Assembly (NCBI RefSeq): GCF_026241855.1
Contig: NZ_JAPJDC010000001.1
Coordinates: 2,542,001-2,606,000 of the forward strand
Reading direction: 5' to 3'
DNA from: Curtobacterium flaccumfaciens pv. betae
GTDB taxonomy: Bacteria > Actinomycetota > Actinomycetes > Actinomycetales > Microbacteriaceae
Length of the DNA stretch: 64,000 nucleotides
The notes beneath the pieces were generated by a model. That model saw only the letters and a list, made by a program, of their open reading frames with translations, did no database searches and was not told the origin of the DNA. Positions within the stretch are counted from its first letter, which is position 1; the number at the start of each line of letters is the position of its first letter. Made by a program: the position numbers and the translations under genes. Of this stretch, positions 43,781 to 52,982 are shown piece by piece.

Positions 43781-43814
43781 GTCGATCTCGGTGATCGCTA
43801 CATCTGGGTGGTCG

Positions 43815-44864
43815 CTAGAGCTTGGTGACCTGGTCGAAGCTGAGCTCGACCGGGGTCTCGCGCTCGAACAGCGAGACGAGGACGGTGAGCTTGCCGCTCT
43901 CCGGCTTGATCTCGGAGATCGAACCCGGCAGGCCCGCGAACGAGCCTTCCTTGATGGTGATCGTCTCGCCGATCTCGAAGTCGACCTCGGCTGCGGGCTG
44001 CGCCTGCAGGCCACTGCCCTTCGCGCCGCCCTTGGTCGGGGCGGCCTCGGCGACCTGCACGAGGGACTTGAGCATGCCGAACGCCTCGTCGAAGCGGAGC
44101 GGCGTCGGGTTGTGCGCGTTGCCGACGAAGCCGGTGACGCCCGGGGTGTGCCGGACGACGGACCACGAGTCCTCGTTGAGGTCCATGCGGACGAGCACGT
44201 ACGAGGGGATCCGGACGCGGGTGACCAGCTTGCGCTGCCCGTTCTTGATCTCGACGACGTCCTCCATCGGGACCTCGACCTGGTAGATGTAGTCCTCCAT
44301 CGACATCGAGACCATGCGGTTCTCGATGTTCGACTTCACGCGGCGCTCGAAGCCCGCGTAGGAGTGGATGACGTACCACTTGCCCGGCTTCATCCGCAGC
44401 TCGGCCTTGAAGGCTTCGTACGGGTCGACCTCGGCGGGCTCGTCGTCCTCGTCCTCGGCGTCGAGTGCCTCGTCGGCGGCGAGCGTCTCGTTCGCCTCGG
44501 CGGCGGTCTCGGACTCGAGCTCGACTTCTTCCTCGTCCTCGACGGCCTCGACGGCGGCCTCGGCCTCGTCGGCGGAGTCGATCTCGAGGGCGTCGTCCAC
44601 GACGGCGTCGGCCTCGGGGTCGCGGGCTTCCTGCAGGGCCGTCAGTGCTTCGTCGAGGCCGGCGTCGACGGTGCCGTCGTCTGGCTCGGAGCTGAGGCCG
44701 AGGGACTCGTCGTCGTCGCCCTCGATCGAGATCGCACGCTCTTCAGCGGACTCGACGGAGCGTCCTTCGCCGGTCTCGACGTCGCCTTCCTGGTTCTCCT
44801 CGACCTCGGAGGACTGCTCGGCAGCCGTCGCGAGGTCGATGTCATCGCGGGAGTTGTCAGACAC
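43815..44864 (-). CDS. nusG: Transcription termination/antitermination factor NusG with long acidic extension
   Basis: The 349-residue protein carries an Asp/Glu/Ala-rich, probably disordered extension at residues 1-150. An NGN domain follows (GKWYVIHSYAGFERRVKSNI; VRIPSYVLVRMDLNEDSW; HTPGVTGFVG) and then a C-terminal KOW domain (IGETITIKEGSFAGLPGSI). It couples RNA polymerase to ribosome or Rho. Classical NusG is about 180 residues; the extension is seen in other actinobacteria but is long here. It is in the standard tRNA-Trp, secE, nusG, rplKA order. The GTG start has GGAAAG upstream. Confidence 0.97.
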   Translation of the reverse strand: MSDNSRDDIDLATAAEQSSEVEENQEGDVETGEGRSVESAEERAISIEGDDDESLGLSSEPDDGTVDAGLDEALTALQEARDPEADAVVDDALEIDSADEAEAAVEAVEDEEEVELESETAAEANETLAADEALDAEDEDDEPAEVDPYEAFKAELRMKPGKWYVIHSYAGFERRVKSNIENRMVSMSMEDYIYQVEVPMEDVVEIKNGQRKLVTRVRIPSYVLVRMDLNEDSWSVVRHTPGVTGFVGNAHNPTPLRFDEAFGMLKSLVQVAEAAPTKGGAKGSGLQAQPAAEVDFEIGETITIKEGSFAGLPGSISEIKPESGKLTVLVSLFERETPVELSFDQVTKL

Positions 44865-44999
44865 AGTCGATTCTTTCCGTTCGGTGGTTCGGGTCGGGTT
44901 GGCGTTCGTTCACGGTCACGAGCGACGCCGTCACGATCGACGCCGTCTCGGGCGACCGTACTCCTCGAGGACGACCGCACACGGCAGTCGACGTCAGGG

Positions 45000-45278
45000 T
45001 CAGGCCGTGGGCCCGTTGCCGAAGACGTACCCGACGCCGAGACCGAACACGAAGTCGAGGATCGACACCAGGATCATCATGACGACGACGAACACGAGCA
45101 CGACGCCCGTGTAGCTGAAGAGTTCCTTGCGGGTCGGCGTCACGACCTTGCGCAGTTCGCCGATCACCTGACGGATGAAGAGCACGATGGCAGCGATGGG
45201 CCCGCGGCGCTCGGCCCGGTCCTGCTTCGCCTTGGCGACGACGTCGTCCGCCGTCGTCTCCATGTCTTTGCTCGCCAA
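45000..45278 (-). CDS. secE: Preprotein translocase subunit SecE
   Basis: This 92-residue protein has the SecE core [20 protein letters not shown] followed by a single membrane helix ([21 protein letters not shown]). It clamps SecY in the Sec translocon. The start is TTG 45278, with GGAAGG 7 nt upstream; ATG 45263 is the alternative. It follows tRNA-Trp by 20 nt. Confidence 0.96.
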   Translation of the reverse strand: MASKDMETTADDVVAKAKQDRAERRGPIAAIVLFIRQVIGELRKVVTPTRKELFSYTGVVLVFVVVMMILVSILDFVFGLGVGYVFGNGPTA

Positions 45279-45298
45279 CTTCTACCCTTCCAGAGTTG

Positions 45299-45371
45299 CA
45301 GGGCGGACAGGACTCGAACCTGCAACCTGCGGTTTTGGAGACCGCTGCTCTACCAATTGAGCCACCGCCCT
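45299..45371 (-). tRNA. tRNA-Trp (anticodon CCA)
   Basis: The acceptor AGGGCGG pairs with CCGCCCT. The anticodon loop TCCAAAA gives CCA. The T-arm is CAGG-TTCGAGT-CCTG, discriminator G. Its position just before secE is the usual actinobacterial arrangement. Confidence 0.96.
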
Positions 45372-45484
45372 TCGCAACACGGTTCGTCACCGATCCGCGT
45401 TCCGGTGGACGAGTCTACGGGAGTCCGTCACACGGTGTCCACTTGGCCCCTTCCACGGCGTGCCGCGCCGGTAGGCTGGACTCC

Positions 45485-46750
45485 GTGAGCACCGCAGCCC
45501 CAGGCCCCGAGTCCACCGCCCACGTGTCCGTCGACACCCTCGCCACCGCGCCGGCCGATCGTCCGCGCATCGCGTCCCGCATCGCGGCCATCGCCGAGTC
45601 CGCGACGCTCAAGGTCGACGCGAAGGCCAAGGCGCTCAAGGCCGCCGGGCGTCCGGTGATCTCGTTCGCCGCCGGCGAGCCCGACTTCGCGACCCCGCAG
45701 CACGTGGTCGACGCGGCCGTCGCTGCCGCGCAGGACCCGAAGAACCACCGGTACACGCCCGCGACCGGCCTGCCCGAACTCAAGCAGGCCATCGCCGACA
45801 AGACCGCCCGGGTGTCCGGCATCACCGTCGAGCCGTCGCAGGTCATCGTCACGAACGGTGGCAAGCAGGCGGTCTACCAGGCGTTCCAGACCATCGTCGA
45901 CGCCGGTGACGAGGTCCTGCTGCCCGCGCCGTACTGGACCACCTACCCCGAGGCCATCCGGCTGGCCGGCGGCGAGCCCGTCGAGGTCTTCGCCGGCAGC
46001 GACCAGGACTACCTGGTGACGGTCGAGCAGCTCGAGGCCGCCCGCACCCCGGCGACCAAGGCACTGTTGTTCTGCTCGCCGTCGAACCCCACGGGCGCCG
46101 TGTACTCCGCCGAGCAGACCCGGGCCATCGGCGAGTGGGCGCTCGAGCACGGCATCTGGGTGATCAGCGACGAGATCTACCAGGACCTGGTGTACGACGG
46201 CGTCCGTTTCGCCGGCATCCTGGCCGAGGTCCCCGCCCTCGCCGACACCACGATCCTGGTGAACGGCGTCGCGAAGACCTACGCGATGACCGGCTGGCGC
46301 GTCGGGTGGTTCATCGGCCCGACCGACGCCGTCAAGGCCGCGTCGAACCTGCAGTCGCACCTGTCGTCGAACGTCTCGAACGTGTCGCAGCGCGCCGCGA
46401 TCGCCGCCCTGACCGGTCCCCAGGAGCCCGTCGCCGCCATGCGCGAGGCCTTCGACCGCCGACGGAAGGCCATCGTCGACGGCCTCAACGCGATCCCGGG
46501 CTTCCGCACGCCGACCCCGCAGGGTGCCTTCTACGTCTACCCGGACGTCACCGCGCTGCTCGGTCGCGAGTGGGCCGGCACCACCCCGACGACCACGCTC
46601 GAGCTGGCCGACCTGATCCTCGAGCACGCCGAGGTCGCGGTCGTGCCGGGTGAGGCCTTCGGCCCCTCCGGCTACCTGCGCCTGTCGTACGCGCTGGGCG
46701 ACGACGACATCGCCGAGGGCGTCGCCCGACTGGCGGCGTTCTTCGCGTAG
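45485..46750 (+). CDS. Class I PLP-dependent aminotransferase (aspartate aminotransferase type)
   Basis: The 421-residue enzyme is of aspartate aminotransferase subgroup Ib type: [47 protein letters not shown] and the PLP lysine in [17 protein letters not shown]. It transfers an amino group between aspartate (or an aromatic amino acid) and 2-oxoglutarate. GTG 45485 has TAGGCT (45472-45477) 7 nt upstream, so the message is probably leaderless; the N-terminal 30 residues are low-complexity. It is divergent from tRNA-Trp/secE. Confidence 0.93.
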   Translation: MSTAAPGPESTAHVSVDTLATAPADRPRIASRIAAIAESATLKVDAKAKALKAAGRPVISFAAGEPDFATPQHVVDAAVAAAQDPKNHRYTPATGLPELKQAIADKTARVSGITVEPSQVIVTNGGKQAVYQAFQTIVDAGDEVLLPAPYWTTYPEAIRLAGGEPVEVFAGSDQDYLVTVEQLEAARTPATKALLFCSPSNPTGAVYSAEQTRAIGEWALEHGIWVISDEIYQDLVYDGVRFAGILAEVPALADTTILVNGVAKTYAMTGWRVGWFIGPTDAVKAASNLQSHLSSNVSNVSQRAAIAALTGPQEPVAAMREAFDRRRKAIVDGLNAIPGFRTPTPQGAFYVYPDVTALLGREWAGTTPTTTLELADLILEHAEVAVVPGEAFGPSGYLRLSYALGDDDIAEGVARLAAFFA

Positions 46751-46763
46751 ACCTCGGGAACAC

Positions 46764-46796
46764 AGAACGGGCCACCTCGTCGAGGTGGCCCGTTCT
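46764..46796. terminator. Bidirectional terminator between aminotransferase and murB
   Basis: AGAACGGGCCACCTCG and CGAGGTGGCCCGTTCT form a perfect stem with a one-base loop centre, 13 nt after the aminotransferase stop codon, between convergent genes. Confidence 0.75.
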
Positions 46797-46850
46797 GCGT
46801 TCCGGGAGGCCCGTGGTGCGTCGTGCTCGTCCGTCCCGTCGCGCGGACGA

Positions 46851-47879
46851 TCAGCCGAGCAGGTCGCCCACCACGACGGGTTCCGGGACGAGCGATACCC
46901 CGAAGCGGTTCAGGACGGTCACCTGCACGAACCGTGCGAGCTCGGCCACCTGCGCGGCCGTCGCCCCGCCGCGGTTCGTCAGCGCGAGGGTGTGCTTCGA
47001 CGAGATCGCCGCACGGGAGCCCGGCACCGCGTAGCCACGGTGGACGCCGGCGTGCTCGATGAGCCACGCGGCACTGAGCTTGACGTCGTCACCCGCGGGC
47101 CAGCGGGGCGCGTCCATCGGCAGGGTCTCGGCGAACGCCGGCGAGACGATCGGGTTGGTGAAGAACGACCCGGCGCTCCAGGTGTCGTGGTCGTCCCCGT
47201 CGAGCACCATGCCCTTCGAGCCGCGCAGCCGCAGGACCTCGTCGCGGACGCTCGTGGGTGGCACGAGCGCACCGAGCTGGACCCCGAGCGAACCGGCGAG
47301 CTGCGCGTAGCGCACGGGCACACCGTGCTCCCCCGCGAGCCCGAGCCGGAACTCGACCGTCAGCACGACACCGCGCCGACCGTGCTTGAGGGTCGACGTG
47401 CGGTAGCCGAGCGCCAGCTCGGCTGCCGGGACCCACGCGCGCTCCCCCGTGGCCGCATCGAGGAACTCGACGCGGGTGAGCACGTCGGCGAGTTCGACCC
47501 CGTAGGCGCCGATGTTCTGCACCGGGGACGCACCGACCGTGCCCGGGATGCCGCTGAGGGCCTCCAGGCCGGTCCAGCCGTTCGCGACGGTCGTGGCGAC
47601 GAACGGGTCCCACGGTTCCCCCGCAGCGACGCGCACCGCGACGCCGTCGGCGTCGCGGTCGGCGTCGACGCCCGTCGTCCGGACCAGCACGACGGTGCCG
47701 TCGAAGCCCTGGTCGGCGACCAGCAGGTTGCTGCCGCCGCCGAGGACGAGCCACTCGTGGTCGTCGAAGGCGTCGAGCGCGTGGGTGACGAGCTCGTCGG
47801 TCGTCGTGGCCGTGAGCAGCCGGGTGGCGGCCCCGCCGACGCGGAGCGTCGTCAGGTCGGCCAGCACCGGCTCGGACAC
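46851..47879 (-). CDS. murB: UDP-N-acetylmuramate dehydrogenase
   Basis: This 342-residue enzyme has the FAD-binding VLGGGSNLLVADQGF and GLEALSGIPGTVGASPVQNI, the substrate segment GYRTSTLK, and SAGSFFTNPIV with the catalytic serine (type I MurB). It reduces UDP-GlcNAc-enolpyruvate to UDP-MurNAc with NADPH. GTG 47879 begins 2 nt after the MaoC stop codon, so it is coupled to the dehydratase pair. The same neighbourhood (hadAB-like genes plus murB) is known in other actinobacteria. Confidence 0.96.
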   Translation of the reverse strand: MSEPVLADLTTLRVGGAATRLLTATTTDELVTHALDAFDDHEWLVLGGGSNLLVADQGFDGTVVLVRTTGVDADRDADGVAVRVAAGEPWDPFVATTVANGWTGLEALSGIPGTVGASPVQNIGAYGVELADVLTRVEFLDAATGERAWVPAAELALGYRTSTLKHGRRGVVLTVEFRLGLAGEHGVPVRYAQLAGSLGVQLGALVPPTSVRDEVLRLRGSKGMVLDGDDHDTWSAGSFFTNPIVSPAFAETLPMDAPRWPAGDDVKLSAAWLIEHAGVHRGYAVPGSRAAISSKHTLALTNRGGATAAQVAELARFVQVTVLNRFGVSLVPEPVVVGDLLG

Positions 47880-47881
47880 GG

Positions 47882-48307
47882 TCAGCGGAACACCACCGTG
47901 ACCTGCGCCTTGCCGAGCACGGTCTGCCCGGCGGCGGTCACGGTGAGGTCGATGCGCTTCGGCCGGCCGTCCTCGTCGACGGTGCCGACCTTCGCGACGA
48001 TGCCGACGGTGGCACCCTGCTCCGGGTCGACGACGACGGGGCGCGTGAAGCGGACGCCGTAGCCCGCGACCCAGCCGCTGTCGCCGAGCCACTCGGCGAC
48101 CGGCTGCACGGCGATGCCCATCGTGAGCATGCCGTGGGCGAGGACACCGGGCAGACCGACCGAGGCGGCGACGTCGTCGCGGTAGTGGATCGGGTTGAAG
48201 TCGCCCGAGGCGCCGGCGTACCGGACCAGCGAGTCGCGCGTGATGTGCACGTCACGCTCGGCGACGACGGTGCCGACCTCGAGCGCGGTGGCGGGTGCGG
48301 CGGTCAT
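47882..48307 (-). CDS. MaoC-fold dehydratase subunit, HadB-like
   Basis: The 141-residue hot-dog fold protein has the hydratase 2 motif YAGASGDFNPIHYRDDVAASVG (Asp and His catalytic residues) and GVLAHGMLTMG. It resembles mycobacterial HadB, the catalytic partner of HadA-type subunits, which dehydrate beta-hydroxyacyl-ACP. The two hot-dog genes overlap by 4 nt. The organism probably lacks mycolic acids, so the acyl substrate is not predicted. Confidence 0.9.
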   Translation of the reverse strand: MTAAPATALEVGTVVAERDVHITRDSLVRYAGASGDFNPIHYRDDVAASVGLPGVLAHGMLTMGIAVQPVAEWLGDSGWVAGYGVRFTRPVVVDPEQGATVGIVAKVGTVDEDGRPKRIDLTVTAAGQTVLGKAQVTVVFR

Positions 48308-48753
48308 GCGTCGTCTCCTCGGACCACGAGGGTGGAGGTCGCCGTGACGACGTGCTCCCCCTCGGCGTCGTTCATGGTGCTCTGGGCGGTGACCATCGCG
48401 TTGCCGCCGAGGGTCTTCACGCTGGTGACCGTCAGGGTCGCGGTGAGCTCGTCACCGGCGACGATCGGCCGGTCGTAGGTGAAGGACTGCTCGCCGTGGA
48501 CGACGCGCGAGAAGTCGATGCCGGCGTCGGGCTCGTTCAGGAGCTGCGCGAGCGTGGCCTCCTGCACGACGACGGCGAACGTCGGGGGCGCGACCACGTC
48601 GGCGTACCCGGCGGCACGTGCGGCGCCCGGATCATGGTGGACGGGGTTGGTCGCGAAGACCGCACGCGAGAACTCGCGCACCTTCTCGCGGCCGACCAGG
48701 TAGGGCTGGGCCGGCGGGAACGTCCTGCCGACGAGCTCGGGGTTCACTGACAC
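48304..48753 (-). CDS. MaoC-fold N-terminal subunit, HadA-like
   Basis: This 149-residue protein has the FAS1/HadA-type N-terminal hot-dog pattern (YLVGREKVREFSRAVFATNP, PTFAVVVQEATLAQLL, VVHGEQSFTYDRPIVAGDEL), lacking the catalytic Asp/His loop that its partner HadB has. The two are expected to form a heterodimer. GTG 48753 is chosen because TAGACT lies 6 nt upstream; another GTG lies just before it at 48756. It heads the hadA-hadB-murB unit. Confidence 0.88.
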   Translation of the reverse strand: MSVNPELVGRTFPPAQPYLVGREKVREFSRAVFATNPVHHDPGAARAAGYADVVAPPTFAVVVQEATLAQLLNEPDAGIDFSRVVHGEQSFTYDRPIVAGDELTATLTVTSVKTLGGNAMVTAQSTMNDAEGEHVVTATSTLVVRGDDA

Positions 48754-48884
48754 CACGGCAGTCTACCGAGGCACGTCCGGAGGCCGGTGATCGATGAGAA
48801 CGCTTCAGCTAGACTGTCTGAGACCGATTCGGGGGAATCGGAGCGTGCCGTGCGGCACGGGTTCGTTCGGGACGGGGAGGGCCG

Positions 48885-49283
48885 ATGGACACCACGACGG
48901 AGTTCGCCGTGCACACGGGAGACCGGTGCACCGCCATGGAGGTCGCGGCCGCCGCGCTGCGCCGCACGGGCCACCACGTCGAGTCGACGGGTGGCACGAT
49001 GACCGCGACGGCGGGCAGCCGCACGCTCACCATCCTGCTCGGTGCGCTCGTGCAGCCGGCCCGGGAGTACCGCCGGTACGAGCTGTCGACGGTCGTGGAC
49101 GGCGCCACCACCACGATCACCCTGCGCCGGGCCGGGCACGGCACGGCCGTGTCGGGCGGCAGCATCGGGGCGAACCGGCGACGGGCCGCCTGGCAGCAGG
49201 TCACCGCCGCGGTCGAGGACGCGTTCCGTGCGGCCGGGGTGCTCGCGACGCGCACGGACACCGGCTCCCACCGCACGCAGTAG
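48885..49283 (+). CDS. Hypothetical protein
   Basis: This 132-residue protein is not recognised. It has no signal peptide or membrane helix, and its composition is Thr/Ala/Arg-rich. The segments AMEVAAAALRRTGHHVESTG, TMTATAGSRTLTILLGAL and YELSTVVDGATTTITLRRAG alternate helix and strand as in a small alpha/beta domain. GGGGAGGG lies about 6 nt before the ATG, and TAGACT at 48811 may be the -10. The ABC exporter gene begins 112 nt downstream on the same strand and could be cotranscribed. Confidence 0.6.
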   Translation: MDTTTEFAVHTGDRCTAMEVAAAALRRTGHHVESTGGTMTATAGSRTLTILLGALVQPAREYRRYELSTVVDGATTTITLRRAGHGTAVSGGSIGANRRRAAWQQVTAAVEDAFRAAGVLATRTDTGSHRTQ

Positions 49284-49395
49284 GCCGGCCCGACGGCCTC
49301 CGGCGGGTGGCCGCGCGGCGCACCGCCACAGGAGCGGTCACCGGGGAGCCGGCCAGCCATCTAGGTTGGGCCAGGGGCCCCGGAAAGGAACCGCC

Positions 49396-51291
49396 ATGAG
49401 CATGGAGAGCGCAGCCTGGAGCTCGCTGTACAAGATCTCGTCCGCGCAGGGCGGCAAGCACGGGTTCTCCCGCGCATCCGTCCGACGGATCCTGACGTTC
49501 GCGGTGCCGTACCGGGCGAAGCTGCTGGTGTTCATCGGTCTGTCCGTCGTCGGCGCCTTCCTCGCGGTCGCGACGCCGGTCCTCGCCGGTCAGGTGGTCG
49601 ACGTCATCGTCGCCCGCGGAGAGGTCTCGACGATCGTCCGGCTGGCCGTGGTCATCGCCCTGGTGGCCGTGGCCGACGCCGCCGTGTCGCTGACGACGCG
49701 GTGGTACTCGGCGCGGATCGGCGAGGGCGTGATCCTGGACCTCCGCACCGCCGTCTTCGACCACGTGCAGAAGATGCCCATCGCGTTCTTCACCCGCACC
49801 CGGACCGGTGCGCTCGTGAGCCGCCTCAACAACGACGTGATCGGCGCCCAGCAGGCCTTCAGCGGCACGCTGTCCGGCGTGGTCACGAACCTCGTGGCGC
49901 TGGTCCTCACCCTGATCGTCATGCTCAGCACCTCGTGGCTCGTGACGGTCCTCGCCGTCGTCATGCTCCCGGTCTTCCTGGTGCCCGCACGCCGGATGGG
50001 CAGCCGCCTGGCCGCCCTGCGCCGCGAGGCCGCCGACCACAACTCCGCGATGAGCACGCAGATGACCGAGCGCTTCTCGGCTCCCGGCGCCACCCTCGTC
50101 AAGCTGTTCGGCCGACCCGACGAGGAAGCCGAGGAGTTCCGCGTCCGTGCCGCCCGGGTCCGCGACATCGGTGTCCGGACCGCGATGCTGCAGTTCGTCT
50201 TCTTCACCGCGCTGATGCTCGTCTCCGCGCTCGCCCTGGCGCTCGTCTACGGGCTCGGCGGCTTCCTCGCGCTCGCCGGCCGGCTGGACACCGGCGAGGT
50301 CGTCACCCTGGCACTCCTCCTCACCCGGCTGTACGCCCCGCTGACGAGCCTGGCGAACGCGCGGGTGGAGATCATGAGCGCCGTGGTCAGCTTCGAGCGC
50401 GTCTTCGAGGTGCTCGACCTCGAACCGCTCATCCGGGAGCAGCCCGACGCGGTGACCATCGCCGACGGCCCCGTCTCCGTCGAGTTCGACGACGTCCGGT
50501 TCGCCTACCCGTCTGCCGACAAGGTGTCCCTCGCCTCGCTCGAGGAGGTCGCCACGCTCGACACCCGCGGCGGCGAGGAGGTGCTGCACGGACTGTCCTT
50601 CCGGATCGAGCCGGGGCAGACCGTCGCCCTGGTCGGCTCGTCCGGGGCCGGCAAGTCCACGGTCGCACAGCTGCTCGCGCGCCTGTACGACGTCGACAGC
50701 GGCGCGGTGCGCCTGGCCGGGACGGACGTCCGCGACGTCACGTTCGCCTCGATGCGGCACACCCTCGGCATGGTGACGCAGGACGGCCACCTGTTCCACG
50801 AGACCATCCGTTCCAACCTGCGCTTCGCACGGCCCGAGGCGTCCGACGACGAGGTGTGGGACGCCGTCCGCCGTGCGCGGCTCGAGCCGCTCATCCGGTC
50901 CCTCCCCGACCAGTTGGACACCATGGTGGGCGAACGCGGCTACCGGCTGTCCGGGGGCGAGCGCCAGCGGATGACGATCGCCCGGCTCCTGCTCGCCCAG
51001 CCGCGCGTCGTCATCCTCGACGAGGCGACGGCGGCACTCGACTCGACGTCCGAGGCGGCGGTGCAGGCTGCGCTCGGCGAGGCGCTCGAGGGGCGGACGG
51101 CGATGGTGATCGCGCACCGGCTCTCCACGATCCGCAGCGCGGACATGATCCTGGTGGTCGAGGACGGATCGATCGTGGAGCGCGGCACGCACGACGAACT
51201 GCTGGCCGCGGGTGGCCGGTACGAGGAGCTGCACCGCACCCAGTTCGCCGCGCAGGAGAACGTCGCGGTCGATGTGCAGGTGGCGGACTGA
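49396..51291 (+). CDS. ABC exporter, fused permease and ATPase
   Basis: The 631-residue half-transporter has a six-helix ABC membrane domain (about 40-345) including FFTRTRTGALVSRLNNDV. Its ATPase domain has Walker A GSSGAGKST, VTQDGHLFHETI, signature LSGGERQRM and Walker B VVILDEATAALD. Residues 370-420 hold an insertion (SLASLEEVATLDTRGGEE) between the first NBD strands and Walker A. GGAAAGGAAC precedes ATG 49396. It probably exports a lipid, drug or peptide; it pairs with itself or with another half-transporter. Confidence 0.93.
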   Translation: MSMESAAWSSLYKISSAQGGKHGFSRASVRRILTFAVPYRAKLLVFIGLSVVGAFLAVATPVLAGQVVDVIVARGEVSTIVRLAVVIALVAVADAAVSLTTRWYSARIGEGVILDLRTAVFDHVQKMPIAFFTRTRTGALVSRLNNDVIGAQQAFSGTLSGVVTNLVALVLTLIVMLSTSWLVTVLAVVMLPVFLVPARRMGSRLAALRREAADHNSAMSTQMTERFSAPGATLVKLFGRPDEEAEEFRVRAARVRDIGVRTAMLQFVFFTALMLVSALALALVYGLGGFLALAGRLDTGEVVTLALLLTRLYAPLTSLANARVEIMSAVVSFERVFEVLDLEPLIREQPDAVTIADGPVSVEFDDVRFAYPSADKVSLASLEEVATLDTRGGEEVLHGLSFRIEPGQTVALVGSSGAGKSTVAQLLARLYDVDSGAVRLAGTDVRDVTFASMRHTLGMVTQDGHLFHETIRSNLRFARPEASDDEVWDAVRRARLEPLIRSLPDQLDTMVGERGYRLSGGERQRMTIARLLLAQPRVVILDEATAALDSTSEAAVQAALGEALEGRTAMVIAHRLSTIRSADMILVVEDGSIVERGTHDELLAAGGRYEELHRTQFAAQENVAVDVQVAD

Positions 51292-51339
51292 ACGCGCGGC
51301 GGGTGGGCCCCGAGAATCGAAGTAGGGCCGGCAACAGAG

Positions 51340-51379
51340 AAGGCCCCCTGACCCAGGGGATCCTGGACGAGAGGGCCTT
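51340..51379. terminator. Terminator after tRNA-Met
   Basis: AAGGCCC and GGGCCTT are 7-bp arms with an internal CAGG/CCTG stem. It lies 5 nt after the tRNA-Met 3' end on the minus strand and 48 nt after the exporter stop codon, so it could serve both directions. Confidence 0.55.
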
Positions 51380-51384
51380 GCGTG

Positions 51385-51458
51385 TAGCGAGGGCGGGACT
51401 TGAACCCGCGACCCCACGATTATGAGTCGTGTGCTCTAACCAACTGAGCTACCCCGCC
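51385..51458 (-). tRNA. tRNA-Met (anticodon CAT)
   Basis: The 5' acceptor GGCGGGG pairs with CCTCGCT with two G-U pairs. The anticodon loop CTCATAA gives CAT. The T-arm is GCGGG-TTCAAGT-CCCGC and the discriminator is A. The first acceptor pair is not the unpaired C-A of initiators, so it is an elongator Met or a lysidine-modified Ile tRNA. Confidence 0.92.
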
Positions 51459-51490
51459 AGAGATCCGGAGCGGCACGCGCACCGGGTCGG

Positions 51491-51562
51491 AGCCCCGAGT
51501 CAGGATTGAACTGACGACCCCCTCCTTACCATGGAGGTGCTCTACCACTGAGCTATCGGGGC
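51491..51562 (-). tRNA. tRNA-Thr (anticodon GGT)
   Basis: The acceptor GCCCCGA pairs with TCGGGGC. The anticodon loop ATGGTAA between CCTCC and GGAGG gives GGT. The T-arm is GTCAG-TTCAATC-CTGAC and the discriminator is T. It is 32 nt before tRNA-Met on the same strand. Confidence 0.95.
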
Positions 51563-51655
51563 GATGTGCCGCGAACGGCACCACACGAGGATAGCAGACC
51601 TCCGACGCTGCTCCGGAACCGGACGAGACGCCCGGGCGTGCCGCGTCGTGGGCCG

Positions 51656-52834
51656 CTAGTTCGCGTTGGTCTTGAGCCACGCCAGCGGGTCCACCGGGAC
51701 CCCGTCGACGTGCACCTCGAGGTGCAGGTGCGGGCCCGTGGAGTTGCCCGTGCTGCCGACGAGACCGAGGATGTCGCCGACCTCGACGTGCTGGCCGGTG
51801 ACGACCTTGAAGGAGTTGTCCTCCATGTGGCCGTAGACGCTGACGAACTGCTTGCCGTCCACGTCGTGCTCGACCCAGACGTCGTTGCCGAAGCCGCCGT
51901 CGTTCGCCTGCACCTTGATCACGGTGCCGGCGGCGATGACGCCGATCGGGGTGCCCTCGCCCGGGGCGAAGTCGATGCCCATGTGGTTCGTCGAGCAGAA
52001 CGAGCACCCGGCGACCTGGCGTCCACCGAAGCCCGAGGTGATCGGGACGCCGGTCAGGAACGGCCACTGGATGGTGCCGGTCGGGTCGTTCGTGAAGGTC
52101 GAGGAGTCGACGTTCGCGTACTGCGTGGCGTCGGACACCGTGTACTGGTCACGGGCGGTCGATCCGTCGGCCGAGGCACCGACCTGCATCGACTGCGTGG
52201 CGCCGTCGACGGTGGCACGGGCCGCGGTCGAGCCGGACGCCGGGACCCAGAGCGCCTGCGCCGGCAGGGAGGTCGAGACGACGAGGCCTGCTGCGAAGAG
52301 CAGTGCGCCGACCGCGGTCACGCGCGAGGCAGCACGGCGGAACGACGCGCCCTGCTTCGGGGACCGCACTGCTGCGGGGGTCGTGGCGGCCGTGGACCGG
52401 ATGTGACGGGTCGCGCGGTCGACCGGGGTCTTCGTGGCCGGACGGCTGCTGCGGCGGCGCGATGCGGGGACCTGCCCCGTGACACGACGCGGCTGCGACG
52501 CCGAGGCAGCGGCGGCAACGGGAGCCACCCGCTGGGCGTGCACGACGGGCGAGGTGGGGGCCGGCGGCGTCACGATTGGGGAGGCCGGGCGCACGGGCGA
52601 TGCCGGTGCGAGGTCGATCGGCGACACGGGGGCCGCGGGGGTTCCCGGCGTGACCGCACCGATCACGTCGTCGAAGCTCGGACCCGTCGAGCCCTGTCCC
52701 TCCTGCGCCACGACCGTGCCCTTCGCCGCGGCTCGCTCCGCCTCGATCCGAGCGCGTCGGGTCTGGTGGACGACCGGGGTGGCGGCGTCGACGGAACCGT
52801 CGGTGGGAGCGGACGACAGAGGAGTACGGGGCAT
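51656..52834 (-). CDS. M23-family cell wall metallopeptidase
   Basis: The 392-residue protein has a Pro/Ala/Thr-rich cytoplasmic or unstructured N-terminus (about 1-150), a single hydrophobic segment (VTAVGALLFAAGLVVSTSL) and a C-terminal LytM/M23 domain. Zinc ligands are visible as HMGIDFAPGEGTPI (His, Asp) and GNSTGPHLHLEVHVDG (HxH). It likely cleaves peptidoglycan cross-bridges or activates amidases. ATG 52834 is chosen as the start, although an upstream GTG at 52870 in the same frame cannot be excluded; no strong Shine-Dalgarno sequence is visible. Confidence 0.87.
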   Translation of the reverse strand: MPRTPLSSAPTDGSVDAATPVVHQTRRARIEAERAAAKGTVVAQEGQGSTGPSFDDVIGAVTPGTPAAPVSPIDLAPASPVRPASPIVTPPAPTSPVVHAQRVAPVAAAASASQPRRVTGQVPASRRRSSRPATKTPVDRATRHIRSTAATTPAAVRSPKQGASFRRAASRVTAVGALLFAAGLVVSTSLPAQALWVPASGSTAARATVDGATQSMQVGASADGSTARDQYTVSDATQYANVDSSTFTNDPTGTIQWPFLTGVPITSGFGGRQVAGCSFCSTNHMGIDFAPGEGTPIGVIAAGTVIKVQANDGGFGNDVWVEHDVDGKQFVSVYGHMEDNSFKVVTGQHVEVGDILGLVGSTGNSTGPHLHLEVHVDGVPVDPLAWLKTNAN

Positions 52835-52982
52835 GCGTGCGGTGGCGATCCTGATCAGAGAAGGGCTCACTCGTTGGTAACGAGCAGATAACGGGACCTG
52901 AGCACGCTAGCAGGCGAGGTCGCAGGTCGCCAGTCGTGGTCAGGTCCGCCCGGCACCCCCGGACCCGGGGATCGGCACGTCG

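Noticed and set aside
49201..51417. 738-codon minus-strand frame
   Set aside because: It is antisense to the ABC exporter and even covers part of a tRNA gene.
51385..51458. Initiator tRNA-Met
   Set aside because: The first acceptor position pairs (G-U), and the three G-C pairs typical of the initiator anticodon stem are missing, so it is elongator-type.
52835..52982. c-di-AMP riboswitch before the M23 peptidase gene
   Set aside because: Such switches precede wall hydrolases in actinobacteria, but the conserved core sequence is absent here.
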